Below are positions 45,001 through 55,082 of a stretch of DNA of 55,446 nucleotides, piece after piece. Position 1 is the first letter of the stretch; every line of letters begins with the position of its first letter. Source of the DNA: Chromera velia (taxonomy: Eukaryota > Sar > Chromeraceae). The stretch covers positions 1-55,446 of the forward strand of contig JAHBMJ010000907.1 in NCBI GenBank assembly GCA_018398765.1, given 5' to 3'. The notes under the pieces were generated by a model. That model made no database searches. It was not told the DNA's origin and was given only the letters and a program-made list of their open reading frames with translations. A program made the translations under genes and the position numbers.

Positions 45001-46257
45001 CCGAGAGGGGAGCACGAACTGACGAGTCAAAACGCCCATCTCACCTGCAAATTCTCCAAAATATTTCACCGTCACTGTAGGTGCAGGGTCACTTCGCAAC
45101 ACCTCAAACCTCTTTTTTGCAGCCGCCGCCTGAATTTCCCAATTTTCCCGAAATCTGTCCAGCATTCGACGTTCCACCGGGGGAGGTGCCTGCAGGTGTT
45201 GGCCTGGGGCGATGGGAGACAGCTTCCTCGTTTCCTCTTCCTTTTCACTCTTTTTCTCCCCCCCGTCTCTGTCTCTCTGCGGTGATGCTGGACGAGAGCG
45301 GCCCAGCTGATCGGAGGTTTGGGATGCCTCTCCTGTGTACCGACTGAATGACCGACGAAGGTGCAACAGAGCACGGCGTTCGTCCTTATCGGGAAGCTCG
45401 AGAGCCTCTGGTTTGTTTTTTGTTGCATTGCCTGTGTGGGGAGGGGAAACGGACACGAGAGTACGGGCTGGCGAGAGAGTCCCCTGGATCTCTCGGTGGA
45501 TGACTAGGGTGGGTGGGGATGGGGGGTGGGGCTGGGTGTGTTCGTTCTCTGCTGGTGAAAGATCTGAGGGTGCAGCGGGAAGCGTGCGGTTTGTCTGGTC
45601 GCCCTGCGACGACCTTTCCGGGTCGAATGTTGGGTGAGGGGGGCTGAGGAAGTCTGTAGGCAGGCAGAGGTCTGCGTCGACAGCATCGTTTCCGTCCCCT
45701 CGGTAGGAGAGAGAAAGAGGAGCCCCGACGCTCTGCTGCAGAACTCAGGAGAGGCAAGAGAGAGCATGGGAGGCACCTGTTGCGCAGAAGAGGGCGGGGA
45801 CAGGAGCAGAGGAAAAACGAACGGCAGATTCACGGTTCCAATCACTGTAAGGTCATGTGTGTGTAAGGTCACGCGGTGCATGAAGACAAGCAATGTACAC
45901 CACAGCAGGCTGCAACTTCTCACGCATGGATGCAAGCATGCTTGCATATTTACATGCAATTAAAGATCAAAGTCGCATCGATCTGACACAAAGGTATGCG
46001 TGGTGACAGACCTGTCTGAGGGCGTTTCTTCGAAGCTCTTTGATGAGTATGTCGCTCGATTTGACGAACCCAGACCTCCTTTTCCTGCCCCCCTCTAGAT
46101 GGCTGGCCAAGGGGGGGGGGATTCCTGACGGGGCAGTTCGAAGGCCCTCCCTTGCCGCTGTTCTGAAAGCCCCTCCGACATCCGATATGAGGGAGGAGAG
46201 GTGAAAGAACTCAACGGGAGATCTCTCCTCTTCCTCTCCAGCTGCGGGCGCCTGCAT
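39915..46257 (-). CDS. Large low-complexity protein of unknown function, 7 exons
   Basis: Exons (minus) 46257-46012, 45735-44513, 44196-44136, 43783-42047, 41560-41498, 41080-41034, 40800-39915 join in frame to 1420 residues, starting MQAPAAGEEEERSP. All introns have GT..AG, and all acceptors end GCAG. The protein is rich in Pro, Ser, Gly, Arg and Glu, mostly without predicted fold; more ordered patches occur in exon 1 (SSDILIKELRRNALRQ) and in the middle of exon 2 (VERRMLDRFRENWEIQAA, followed by KKRFEVLRSD). The C-terminus is basic (WKYKDPNKGGA). No domain was recognised. A nuclear or cytoskeletal scaffold would fit but is a guess. The 61-, 63- and 47-base exons are the least certain, although each is fixed by phase. 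Intron 4 contains an AGAC microsatellite and an N gap. Divergent from the gene at 47233. Confidence 0.65.
41870..42046. repeat. (AGAC)n microsatellite with assembly gap (41971-42015)
   Basis: AGAC/ACGG repeats on both sides of 45 Ns within the intron 41561-42046; on the coding strand GTCT. The repeat directly abuts the donor, whose first bases (GTCTGTCT) are already repeat units. The true length is unknown because of the gap. Confidence 0.85.
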
Positions 46258-46838
46258 CTGTGTCCTTAGCTCCCTGGGATCTTTTGCTTGTCTGTCTCTG
46301 TCTCCTTGCTCAGTGTGTCAGCCTGTATGCCTGTCTTACGAAATACGAAGAAACTCTAACCGGTCCATCTTACGATTGTGAATTTGATTGAGCTTTCGAC
46401 TGCGAGTTTTCGACACGTCTTCGATCTCCCTGAAGTGCTGTACAGGTAGACGGACAGTACGTTCTGTTAATATGTAGATGTGTATGATGGGACCAAAAGG
46501 TTGTTGTGATACGCATGCAAGATTACGTCGCTCTACTTGACTCACGAACGTCCACTCGTTGCTTCAGCTTGAGCCCGGCTTCCGTAAGAACGCCTCGTGC
46601 GAAAGTTCTTCAGTCGGCCAGCAGAAGAACCGATTGAAGTCCCTGTTCTGTAGGTGAGATTATAGTTATTACATAAACTATATATTTACAGCTAGTACAT
46701 TTTTGGCCAACATGTATAGAGTAAAGCATCTGTCAGACAGTTCGCGCGCTTTGCGCGCGCGGAGTAAAGCCTGCATGCATGAAATTGCGGCGCCATTAAT
46801 AAATTGCTTATATAATTAAATTTTCGCTCAATTGTGCA

Positions 46839-46856
46839 GCTTTCCGGCCGGGGTCA
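46839..46856 (+). promoter_or_regulatory. GCTTTCCGG motif in a divergent intergenic region
   Basis: GCTTTCCGGCCGGGGTCAT shares the GCTTTCCGG core and a nearby GGGGTC with the sites at 65 and 16769. It sits 393 bases before the start at 47233 and about 580 before the divergent start at 46257. The rest of 46258-47232 shows no gene; it is AT-rich around 46640-46830. Confidence 0.35.
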
Positions 46857-47232
46857 TCCGACGCACGCGCATGCACGGAAATTTGTCGGCGTCTCCATTG
46901 AAACATTCTCCATACATTCTCCAAACTTCGCAGAATACTGGCAGATCAAGCAAATTCAGATTCCAGCGAAGAACTGCTTGTCTGTAATTTCACTTGGTTG
47001 TACGAAAAATCACCAAGAGAACTTTGTCATACAGGCAGAGGAAACCTTGTACCTCAGGTCTTTTTGTGAAAGAAGAAATTGAGAGGCGCAACGTGGCCGG
47101 AGACGACTACGGAGTGTTCCCCGCTCCTTGGTCGAGTCGTTTCCTTCAGTGCCAGCCGTAAGGGTTCCGTTCCACGGACACGCTAAGAAGAGATCATTTT
47201 TGTGACTGAAAACCCATACTTCCCTTTTCAAG

Positions 47233-47785
47233 ATGGCGACAGAAAAGCCGACCTACGAGGATATGGTGTCAGACAGTCTGAAGGGGGGCATGGAGAATGG
47301 ACTGCAGTACAATGCCATTTATTGGGAGGTCCAGGGCTGGTCCTACCTTCCCCATGGGGGCAAGGCAAGACGCCGAATGAATGAGAAGGCATTTAAGGAT
47401 TCCGTGAAGAAAATGACCGGACAGGCCCTGTCTGTTCACAATTACCCCCTCGTCTTCGCGGGAGACAAGTGAGTCTGTGTCACGTTCCTTCGCGTTCTCT
47501 CATTCGCCTGCAAATGCACTCTGCCATCTCACGCTTTCCCTGCATCCCCCCTTTTCTTGCAGCTCTTATTTCCGGAAGTATTACGGCGATGTTGAGGTTT
47601 CCGAGCTTGCTCCACTAAAGAAGAAGTTCACCTTCTCCTTTTCCCCCACAGCCTCCCTCGACCCTTTCGAGGCAGAGAAGACGAGCACACGGGCACAGGG
47701 ATCTAACGCCTTCGCACAGATCTTCAAGAGTGCATACAAAGTTGACTTGCAACACGCACTCCATGCCACCATGAAGAGCGGATGA
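47233..47785 (+). CDS. Small protein of unknown function, 2 exons
   Basis: Exons 47233-47468 and 47563-47785 join (AA|C codon for Asn) to 152 residues; GTGAGT donor and TTGCAG acceptor. The start MATEKPTYEDMVSD follows CAAG, a reasonable context. The protein is soluble, with many aromatic residues (YNAIYWEVQGW, NSYFRKYYGDVEV), and no signal or membrane segment. No family was recognised. Its size resembles the unknown protein at 21944 but there is no clear sequence similarity. Divergent from the large gene ending at 39915. Confidence 0.65.
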
Positions 47786-48389
47786 AGGGCAGCAGGCACC
47801 GACCGGTCTTCCCCTTCCAAGAAGTCAGAGTGCACAGAGAGTGGCGGGTTGGTACGCGCTCCGGGCGATAGAAGGAAAGAAGAAGAGGAGAGACCAGACC
47901 GGTGTGTGGATGTTTGTCTGATTCACGTCGGACTGTTTTCGCTTTGGCCCTCGAAGGATGTTCCACTCGAGGTTCTTTTTGATCCTTTCTCCCGGTTTGT
48001 CGTCTCTCAGCACCCCGATAGACCTCCAGCTATGATGAGGTTTTCCTTCTTTCTTCATTCCATCAGTCGTGAGGGTAGAAACGGAGAATGTGCCCGGCAG
48101 CCTCTGGATATCGAAGCAAAGATGGATACAGAGAGGGAGACGACAGGGAGTGCGGGTCTGCTCTGTGACAAGGTGCATCACAGCTCCCTCAAACATCGAT
48201 GATGAATGCATGCAATAATGAATACAGCACTCTCGAAAATGTGTGTGTCCCCATCCTGGTGGTGTAAAGAAGGGCAACCGTTCCTTGTTGAACATATACC
48301 TTTTTGTCTGCTCTTTCTGTTCGCTTGTTTGTCTGACTGCCAATTTGTCTGTCTGAAGTTCTTTTGTCTTTGTTGCTTTGTTTCTTTTT

Positions 48390-48847
48390 GTCTGTTGTGT
48401 TCATGAAGAAAAGGAGGGAAAGAAACCATCTAGTCTGTGGACAGAAGAAAAGAGACAACGACTGTCCGTTTCTCTGTATGTCTTCGTGTTTCTCTCTTTT
48501 GCCTCCGTTTCTTGCCCGTCTATCGAAGGCTCTCTGTTTCTTTGTGTCTGGCAATCTCTCTGCCAGAGTGTTCGTCTTTAGACAAACAAAAACGTAATTC
48601 GGTCTGCCCGCCCTCCTGCCTGCCTGTCTGCCTGCCTGCCTACCTGTCTGTTTGTCTCTCTGTCTGCCTTCTTGCCTTTGAAACGTTTCCGTCTCTTTCT
48701 GTCTTCTTTGTGTCCACCAAAACATCAAAAGAAGACGAGAGAAAAACATACGGTCTGTCTCTCTGTCTCTCTCCCACAGATTGTTGGCGTTTTCTCTTAT
48801 TGTCCGAATGATTGTGTTTTGTTTTATTGCTGGTTTGAAAGGAAGAC

Positions 48848-48878
<31 letters not shown>

Positions 48879-49690
48879 AAAAGAAAGAAAGAAAGCAAGA
48901 AGTCATGGAGTCTGTCTACATACAGTCTGTCTGTCTGACGTGCAGTTCTCTTTCTTTTTTTCTTTGTTATTTTTTCTTGTCTTGAGTGGAAGCAGCAGAG
49001 GATTAACGTGTGAACCCAGTGATCACGTGAAAATCTGTCGGGAGGTGGAGAGGCAAGGGGCGCTTGACTCTCACCTTTCGGGCCCCCTGCCCACTTTGTC
49101 TGAGTTCTCGTGATATTTTTTTATCTTTGTAGCTTTCTTTCTTTTTGTCTATTGTGTTCATGGAGAAAAGGAGGGAAAGAAACCATGTAGTCTGTCTGAG
49201 GGAAAGAAGCCATACAGTCTGTCTGTGTTGTGTTCATGAAGAAAAGAAGGGAGAAAACCAAACCATATGGTCTGTCTGTCAGTTCTGTTGTCTTTGTTCT
49301 TTCTTTCTTTTTGTCTTTTGTGTAGATGAAGAAAAGAAGGGAGAAAGCGAAACATATGCTCTGTCTACAATGAGTTTAAGAAAGGGAAAGGATGAAGAAG
49401 AAAGTCTGTCTGTCTGGTTTGTCTGTTGTGCATATGAAGAAAAGGAGGAAGAAGAAGAAACACATAGTCTCTCTAGGAAAGAATTAAGAAGAGGGAAGAA
49501 AAGGTGATGTAGTCTGTCCTGTCCGTTTTGACAATGCGTCAAGAGAAGGAAAGGAAGAAGAAGAAAGAACATGTGATCTGTCTGTCTGTCTTGTTTGTCT
49601 CTCTGTCCCTTATTTGTTTTTCGCTTTGTCGTATAATTGAAAGCGAAACAAGAAATAAAAAGAAAAAGAAGAAGTCATACAGTCTGTCTG
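48390..49690. repeat. Degenerate repeat array, GAAGAAAAGGAGGGAAAG and GTCTGTCTG themes
   Basis: At least five diverged copies of a unit joining TTCTTTCTTTTTGTC, TGTTCATGAAGAAAAGGAGG, GAAAGAAACCAT and AGTCTGTCTG (near 48400, 49150, 49230, 49325, 49430) are interspersed with GAAA (48843-48895) and CTGT microsatellites. Pyrimidine and purine halves alternate. Open frames here are short and repetitive; no gene was supported between 47786 and 50160. Confidence 0.6.
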
Positions 49691-50160
49691 TCCGTTTGTG
49701 TCTCGGATGCGTCTTGCCTGCCAGTGTCACTTTGTGTCTCAGTACACTTTCTGTCTGTTCTGTGGGTTGCCTCTTCGTATTTCAGCACCCCTACCCAAGT
49801 TGTCCTATAGATGACGGTGCTGCTGTTGTTATTTATTTTGTTGGGCTTCTCTTTCTTTCTTTGTGTTGTTACTGTTGCTGTTGCTAGTGCTGCTGTTGTT
49901 CTAGTTGTAACTATAAGTTGTAACTCTGACTTAGTTGTTGTTGTTGTTCTTGTGTATTGTAAAATTCGAATATAACCTAGCCTCAGTAGCTTGAGACAGA
50001 TTCCTAGAAAAAAAAAAGAAACGAAAAAAAAAGATGCGGAAAGGATCATGAATCATGATTAATCATCTTAGTCAATCATCGATGTTATCTCGACTCTCGA
50101 CTCTATAATGTTCAAAAAGTTTAAAGTTATCTTTAGATATAAGCCTTCCTAGTAGTATTA

Positions 50161-50750
50161 CCCTGCAGGTAGCTAGGATTTTACGGGATTTTAACCCAGG
50201 ATTTTAGTGGATTTTACGGGATTTTGGCCAGGATTTTAGCGGATTTAGGCGGATTTTGCCCAGAATTCTGCCGAACTATTTCTCCAGGATTTTAGAATCT
50301 AAAATCCTGGCTTTAGGGATTATAAAGACTAAAATCCTAGATCCTAGGATTTTAGAAATGAATGCCAGGATTTTACGGGATTTTACGGGATTTTAATATA
50401 AATGAAATAAAAGTTGATCACAATCGATGCCCCTATGTAGCCTTGAAGTGTGTCATTCATCTTTGAATTTAATTTTATTCATTTCTTTAAAATCCTGTAA
50501 AATCCCGTATAATTCCGTATAATCCCATAAAATCCTAGGAAGAGGCTAGGATTTTAGCTTTCTTCCAGGATTTTAGATTCTAAAATCCTAGGTGTAGGGA
50601 TTATATTTTTAACGTTAAGAGTCCGGCAGAATCTTGGGCAAAATCCGCCAAAATCCGCTAAAATCCTGGCCAAAATCCCGTAAAATCCACTAAAATCCTG
50701 GGCTTAAATCCCGTAAAACGTGTGTGCCAAAACCCTTGCTACCTGCAGGG
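50161..50750. mobile_element. Fold-back element A (CCCTGCAGGTAGC ends)
   Basis: Ends CCCTGCAGGTAGC and GCTACCTGCAGGG, flanked by TA on both sides (50159-50160, 50751-50752). The two arms are inverted repeats for about 150-200 bases, made largely of repeated AGGATTTTA, GGGATTTTA and GGCGGATTTTG motifs. No coding capacity. A 590 bp MITE-like element. Confidence 0.8.
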
Positions 50751-50779
50751 TATAAGGTTTATACTTTGATTTTTTAAAA

Positions 50780-51247
50780 ACTATGCCGCATGCCGGGGGC
50801 GAGTGGGGTGCTTTTTACCCCCCTCTGTGCATAGGAGACCGACGCTTTTCCGCAAAAAACTTGTTCTCATAATTGGTAAAGGGCTAGAAGCTGAAACTTT
50901 GTGTAGGAAGACGTTATAACGATAAAAAAAGAACTATAGAACAGATTTTTTATATCATTTCTAGAAAAATAGGCTGCCATACAATTTTTTTGATTTTTGG
51001 GCCATTTTTTAACGGTTCTTAATAGTAAGAAAAACGGTATGAAACTCACAAAATTTGTATAGCAGCCTATGTTTCTAGAAATGATATAAAAAATCTGTTC
51101 CATAGTTCTTTTTCTATCGTTACAACGTCTTCTTACACAAAGTTTCAGCTTCTAACTCCTTATCAATTATGAGAACGAGTTTTTTGCGGAAATGCGCCGC
51201 TTTAGGGGAGCAAAAAGCACCCCACTTGCCCCCGGCATGCGGTAGTA
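50780..51247. mobile_element. Fold-back element B (CCGCATGCCGGGGGC ends)
   Basis: Near-perfect inverted arms of about 200 bases: left CCGCATGCCGGGGGCGAG with TGGGGTGC, right the complement of CCGCATGCCGGGGGCAAG with TGGGGTGC; inside, GAAGCTGAAACTTTGTGTA and AGAACTATAGAACAG are mirrored. Only about 90 bases of spacer lie between the arms. No coding capacity. The exact ends and target duplication are unclear (ACTATG/ACTACC). Confidence 0.75.
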
Positions 51248-51258
51248 TAAAAAAACCC

Positions 51259-51496
51259 AGGCTCTGCACTACATAAAAGAAAAAATAAAAGATCGGAAAA
51301 ACTTTTTTTTTAATATATTTTTTTTTTATTTATCATGGCAGTGAACAGATAAACAACTGTTATTGAAGTGTTGCAGGAGTGTTGCACGGGGTGTTACACA
51401 AAAACTATATATGTTTTGGTTGATAAATAAAAAAAGAAAAAAAAAAGATCGGAAGCTTTTTTTTTTTTATTTTTTTACTTATAGAGTGCAGAGCCT
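51259..51496. mobile_element. Short TIR element C (AGGCTCTGCACT ends)
   Basis: Inverted ends AGGCTCTGCACT (51259) and AGTGCAGAGCCT (51485-51496) are each followed inward by A/T runs and a GATCGGAA motif. The element is about 238 bp and non-coding. Its layout (GC-containing end, A-run, TCGGAAA or TCTGAAA, T-run) resembles that of the GGCGACG family. Confidence 0.65.
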
Positions 51497-51499
51497 AGA

Positions 51500-52557
51500 A
51501 AAAAACAAGAACTTGAAAAATATGATGTTATTTGCCTATGCTTATATTTGCTTCAATTCAGTTCAAGTTTCAGTATAACTTTCATGCAGATATTTTTAAC
51601 TTGATTTTTTAAAAACATAAATCTGTTAATTTAGTTACTTCATAACAAGTTTATGTCCCTTTTCACCTTCTCTTAGGAAGAGGTATTAAGAGTGTAAATG
51701 AGTGTGAGTAGGATACAATAGGATAGGACTAGGGATAGGATTTATGATCCAGGTTGCCCATCGAGTATTTAAGTGATTTAGTGGTGTCCATGAGCACTGT
51801 CGCCGTTTTATCTTGTAGAGGTCGCCCCCACAAACGGTAGGGGTGTGTGCTTCATCGCTGAGGCTCAGACCACACCTCGTGGCCCGCCTGAAATCTCTTC
51901 CAGACCGTTTTTAATCAACCTTCTTGTTGCATATAACGCACACACGCGGCTCTAACCTAGGCTCCAGCCTTTCCATGGAAGACTCCGAGTCACTCTTTTG
52001 GTTTCGTGCTACATACTTTTTAATTTCGCTATATACCCAGACCCAAGTATATACATTCCAGCTCAAGTTTTAATCTAAAGCTGGCTTCAAAAGTTATTAC
52101 CTAGGTTATTACTTCTAAAGCATTAGAATTATGATTGAGATGAGATATCGGCTTGAATCAAATATAGGAATCATAGGATAGGATTTATGTTCCGGGTGCC
52201 CCCCGCGGTTCACTGCCTTAATTATCACTTATCACTTACATTGTGTATGTATTTATGCGAATTCAAATAATAAAACTATAGTTAAATAGTAAAAAATCAA
52301 AGGTCCCCTGCGGTGCATGAGTCTAGGCAAGAGTGTATCTTGTTGCTCGAGTCTTGCTTGCAAGCATGCGGCTCCTTCAAAGCCTCCTTGCCCCCCTTCC
52401 CCTTCTTGTGCGAATGCATTGACGAACATACACGCGCATCTTCCCGCCCCTCACAGCGGACATCGTGGAACGAACTCCTGCTTGCTTCTTGACGGGCGTG
52501 CAAGCCAAACAACAGAGAAGCTGAACAGACGCGAACTTCTCCGTCTGTCCGTCATTG
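51500..52557. other. AT-rich gene-free stretch with two GGATAGGATTTATG copies
   Basis: GGATAGGATTTATGATCCAG (51737) and GGATAGGATTTATGTTCCGG (52173) are direct repeats about 440 bases apart, each followed by a short GC-rich segment (TTGCCC, GTGCCCC). They resemble part of the interspersed repeat at 26092 and 39290. No gene was seen. Confidence 0.5.
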
Positions 52558-55082
52558 TCACAACCTTTTTCCGCGCCCCCCGTGGCTGGAAGGCAAAGAA
52601 CGAAGGGGCGCAGATCGCACAGGGGAGAGGGAAGGAAGAGAGAAAGGTCTGGGGGACGATGGGGGGGGAGGGGGTGGACGGAGAGAAAGCCGCACGCCCA
52701 CCCACGCCAACCTTCTGTGGTTTCCCTTCAGAGAACCCACAAAAGAGAAAAGCCGGAGAAAACCAGAAAAGGGAAGAATGAAAAAAAAAAGACGGGGGCG
52801 GGAGACAGATACTCACCCACTCCTCCCAAAATACCCGTTGAACGTTTGATACAAACCGTCCATCTCTTCCATCTCCTCTTCACTCATGCCGTACGTGGGA
52901 AGTCTGGTCCTGTCAAGAACATCTGGGAGATGCTCCTCGCTGTCATCCTCCCACGCCTCTGACACGTTGTTGACTGTGTAATCCAACAGCTCATAGGGGG
53001 TGCTAAATTCCTTTCCTGTGTATTTGCACTTCGTCAGTTTTTTCTCAATAATCTCATCGATGTACTTCCCAATAGGATCGGCCTCAGGAACAGGGACGTT
53101 GACGTCATACGTCTCCTTCATGTGCTTTACGTAGGCCCCAGGGCTGTTGAATTTCTTTCCGGACCTCAAACACTTGATCCCCCAGACGTTGTGCGTTTCA
53201 ACCATGTAGTCCTCGTATGCCTCCTCGTTTGGCAACTCCTTTCCGTCGATCGGGCAGATACGAGGAACGTCGGGCTGGAAAAAGTTCGAATAAGCATCTG
53301 CAGACAGAGGAAGTATCAGAAAGCACATGCAGTGAGAGCAAAGAATGTGTTTCGTTTTGGAACACAAAGAAGCCCGCGGTTCTTCCAGTGGACATCAACA
53401 CGCATGGGTCTGGTAGCGTGGCGAGAGAGGAAACTGAAGATAGAGGTCGATCGAGTCGATAGATGGATGGATCGATCGATTCGTTCAGCTTTTCCCTCTG
53501 TCTGTCTGTCTGTCGCTTCTTTGATGAGTCGGCGCGACTCTCGAGAGCGGAAAGGCCCTACAGTTACGTGCTCGGGAAGAAGAAAGGACAAGAACACTGC
53601 ACAGGGTACAACGATGACTGAAAAGTGCGGCATGCAGGACTGTCAATGTCGGGACAAGGGGGGGCTTCCAGCAGGGCAAGCATTAAAAGGGGGGGCTTGC
53701 CTGGGTTTGCGCTGTGCGCGACAAACCGCATAGACAAATCTATCCACAGAGAGGGACAGAAGAGGAGCAAGCATCAGTAGAGGGCGCTCGGGTGTGAATG
53801 ACAGAAGGAACGGGCAAATCTACCCTTTTTGAGAGCCAGACGAAGGGCAGACATGAAAATGTGCTGCTTGTGAGTGTGTGTGTGTGTGTGTGCGCGCGCG
53901 CGCGACAAAAAGAACTTACGCATCTCTCTATGAGGAGGGCGAAAGGAAGGCGAAGCATGTACAAGCAGCACAAGGAAGCAGGAAGGAAGGAGGGAGGGGG
54001 AGAAGAAAGCAAGGAAAACAAAAGCGGCGTACGCAGAAAAAACGAAAGACGTGAAGAAAGGAGAAAAAAGAAGACAGTGTGTGCCAGAGAGGACGTCTTG
54101 GACGGACTGGGGGCTGTTTCTTTTCCCCTCAGTGGGACAGGCAGACAAAGAGACAGACAAAATCGACCGACAGCACGACATACAAAGCAAAAACAAAGAG
54201 ACAGAGGGGACAGGATTGAAAGGTCAAAGAATGCCGACAAGACAAATCCTTAGCAGAGGACGGGCGGCAATGTACGGGCAGTCGAAAAAGGAGGGAGAGA
54301 GAGGAATGGGGAGACGTAGATAGCAGGAATATTTTATCCGAGCGAGCAAGAGGGGAAGACAGAGGGGGCGAGAAAGCGAGTCAGGCCAGATGAGTAGAGT
54401 GAAGAGAAACAGAGTTATGACAGCCCGAGAAAGAGGGAGGAGGCGGTAATTTTTCTCAGACAGTGCCGAGTGACCGGGTCACCAGGTGTTTAAGGGGGAC
54501 AAGGGAATCTGGGAAGTGGATGGTGCAGGTCGTGTACAGCCGCAGCATGTCAGGTTCAGTGGTAGTCCAACATGAACGAACAACAGACAAGACTGACGAA
54601 ATGCGCACCGTCAAACTATCACTCAGGCAGACAGACAGCATGGAAAGGCAAGCAAGAAAAAAGATCTGGACGCAAGCAAGACATCATAGAAGACAAACAG
54701 GAAGGGAAAGTCTCTCTTCTCTACCAACACCTGCACACTTACATTCTGGTCTCAACATCCCGAGTTTTTCGTTTTCGTTCCTCACAGCGTCTTCCTCCGC
54801 CTTTATTTCTTCTAGCATTCTCGCCCTCCTTTGCTCCCAGGTTCCCCCTCCCCCTTGTTTCTCAGCGAAGACAATGGTTGAGGATCCGAGAGGCAAGTCT
54901 CTCCGCACTCTTCGAAGCAAAGACCTAGGTCGTTGGCTTTGTGTCTCCCCACGTGACCGCAATGAAGGCAGCTGCCCGAAGAAAAATCCTACATTCTGCC
55001 TCGGCCGCCTTCGTAGACCTCCAAGAGCTTCGAAGACGCAAGAGACCAAAAAACACAGAGCAAACGACCGAAAAGACAGCAT
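52558..55082 (-). CDS. Probable plastid-targeted protein with three C..GK.F repeats, 3 exons
   Basis: Exons (minus) 55082-54743, 53297-52817, 52585-52558 join to 282 residues. The N-terminus MLSFRSFALCFLVSCVFEA is a classic signal peptide, followed by a Phe/Arg/Ser-rich, nearly acid-free stretch (to about residue 75), the bipartite leader used by complex plastids. After a charged helix (82-107), three related units start at Cys128 (CPIDGKEL), Cys156 (CLRSGKKF) and Cys204 (CKYTGKEF), each continuing into an aromatic, acidic helix (EAYEDYMVETH, GAYVKHMKETY). They look like zinc-finger relics, with one Cys each, so metal binding is doubtful unless the three combine. A Gly/Arg-rich tail (GHGGRGKRL) comes from the last exon. 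No named family was recognised. Intron 1 (1445 bases) contains CTGT and GT/GC microsatellites. Confidence 0.7.
53507..53904. repeat. CTGT and GT/GC microsatellites in intron 1 of the plastid-protein gene
   Basis: CTGT units at about 53498-53514, and GT repeats turning into GC repeats at 53873-53904. Both lie in the intron 53298-54742. Unlike most intronic repeats here, they read purine-containing (GACA, CA) on the coding strand. Confidence 0.75.

Noticed and set aside
51737-52202. LTRs of a small retroelement
   Set aside because: Only about 25 bases are shared between the two copies, with no primer-binding site, polypurine tract or coding remnant between them.
53774-54253. Open frames between the exons of the plastid-protein gene
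   Set aside because: They are low-complexity and overlap microsatellites; phase and leader logic place this DNA in an intron.
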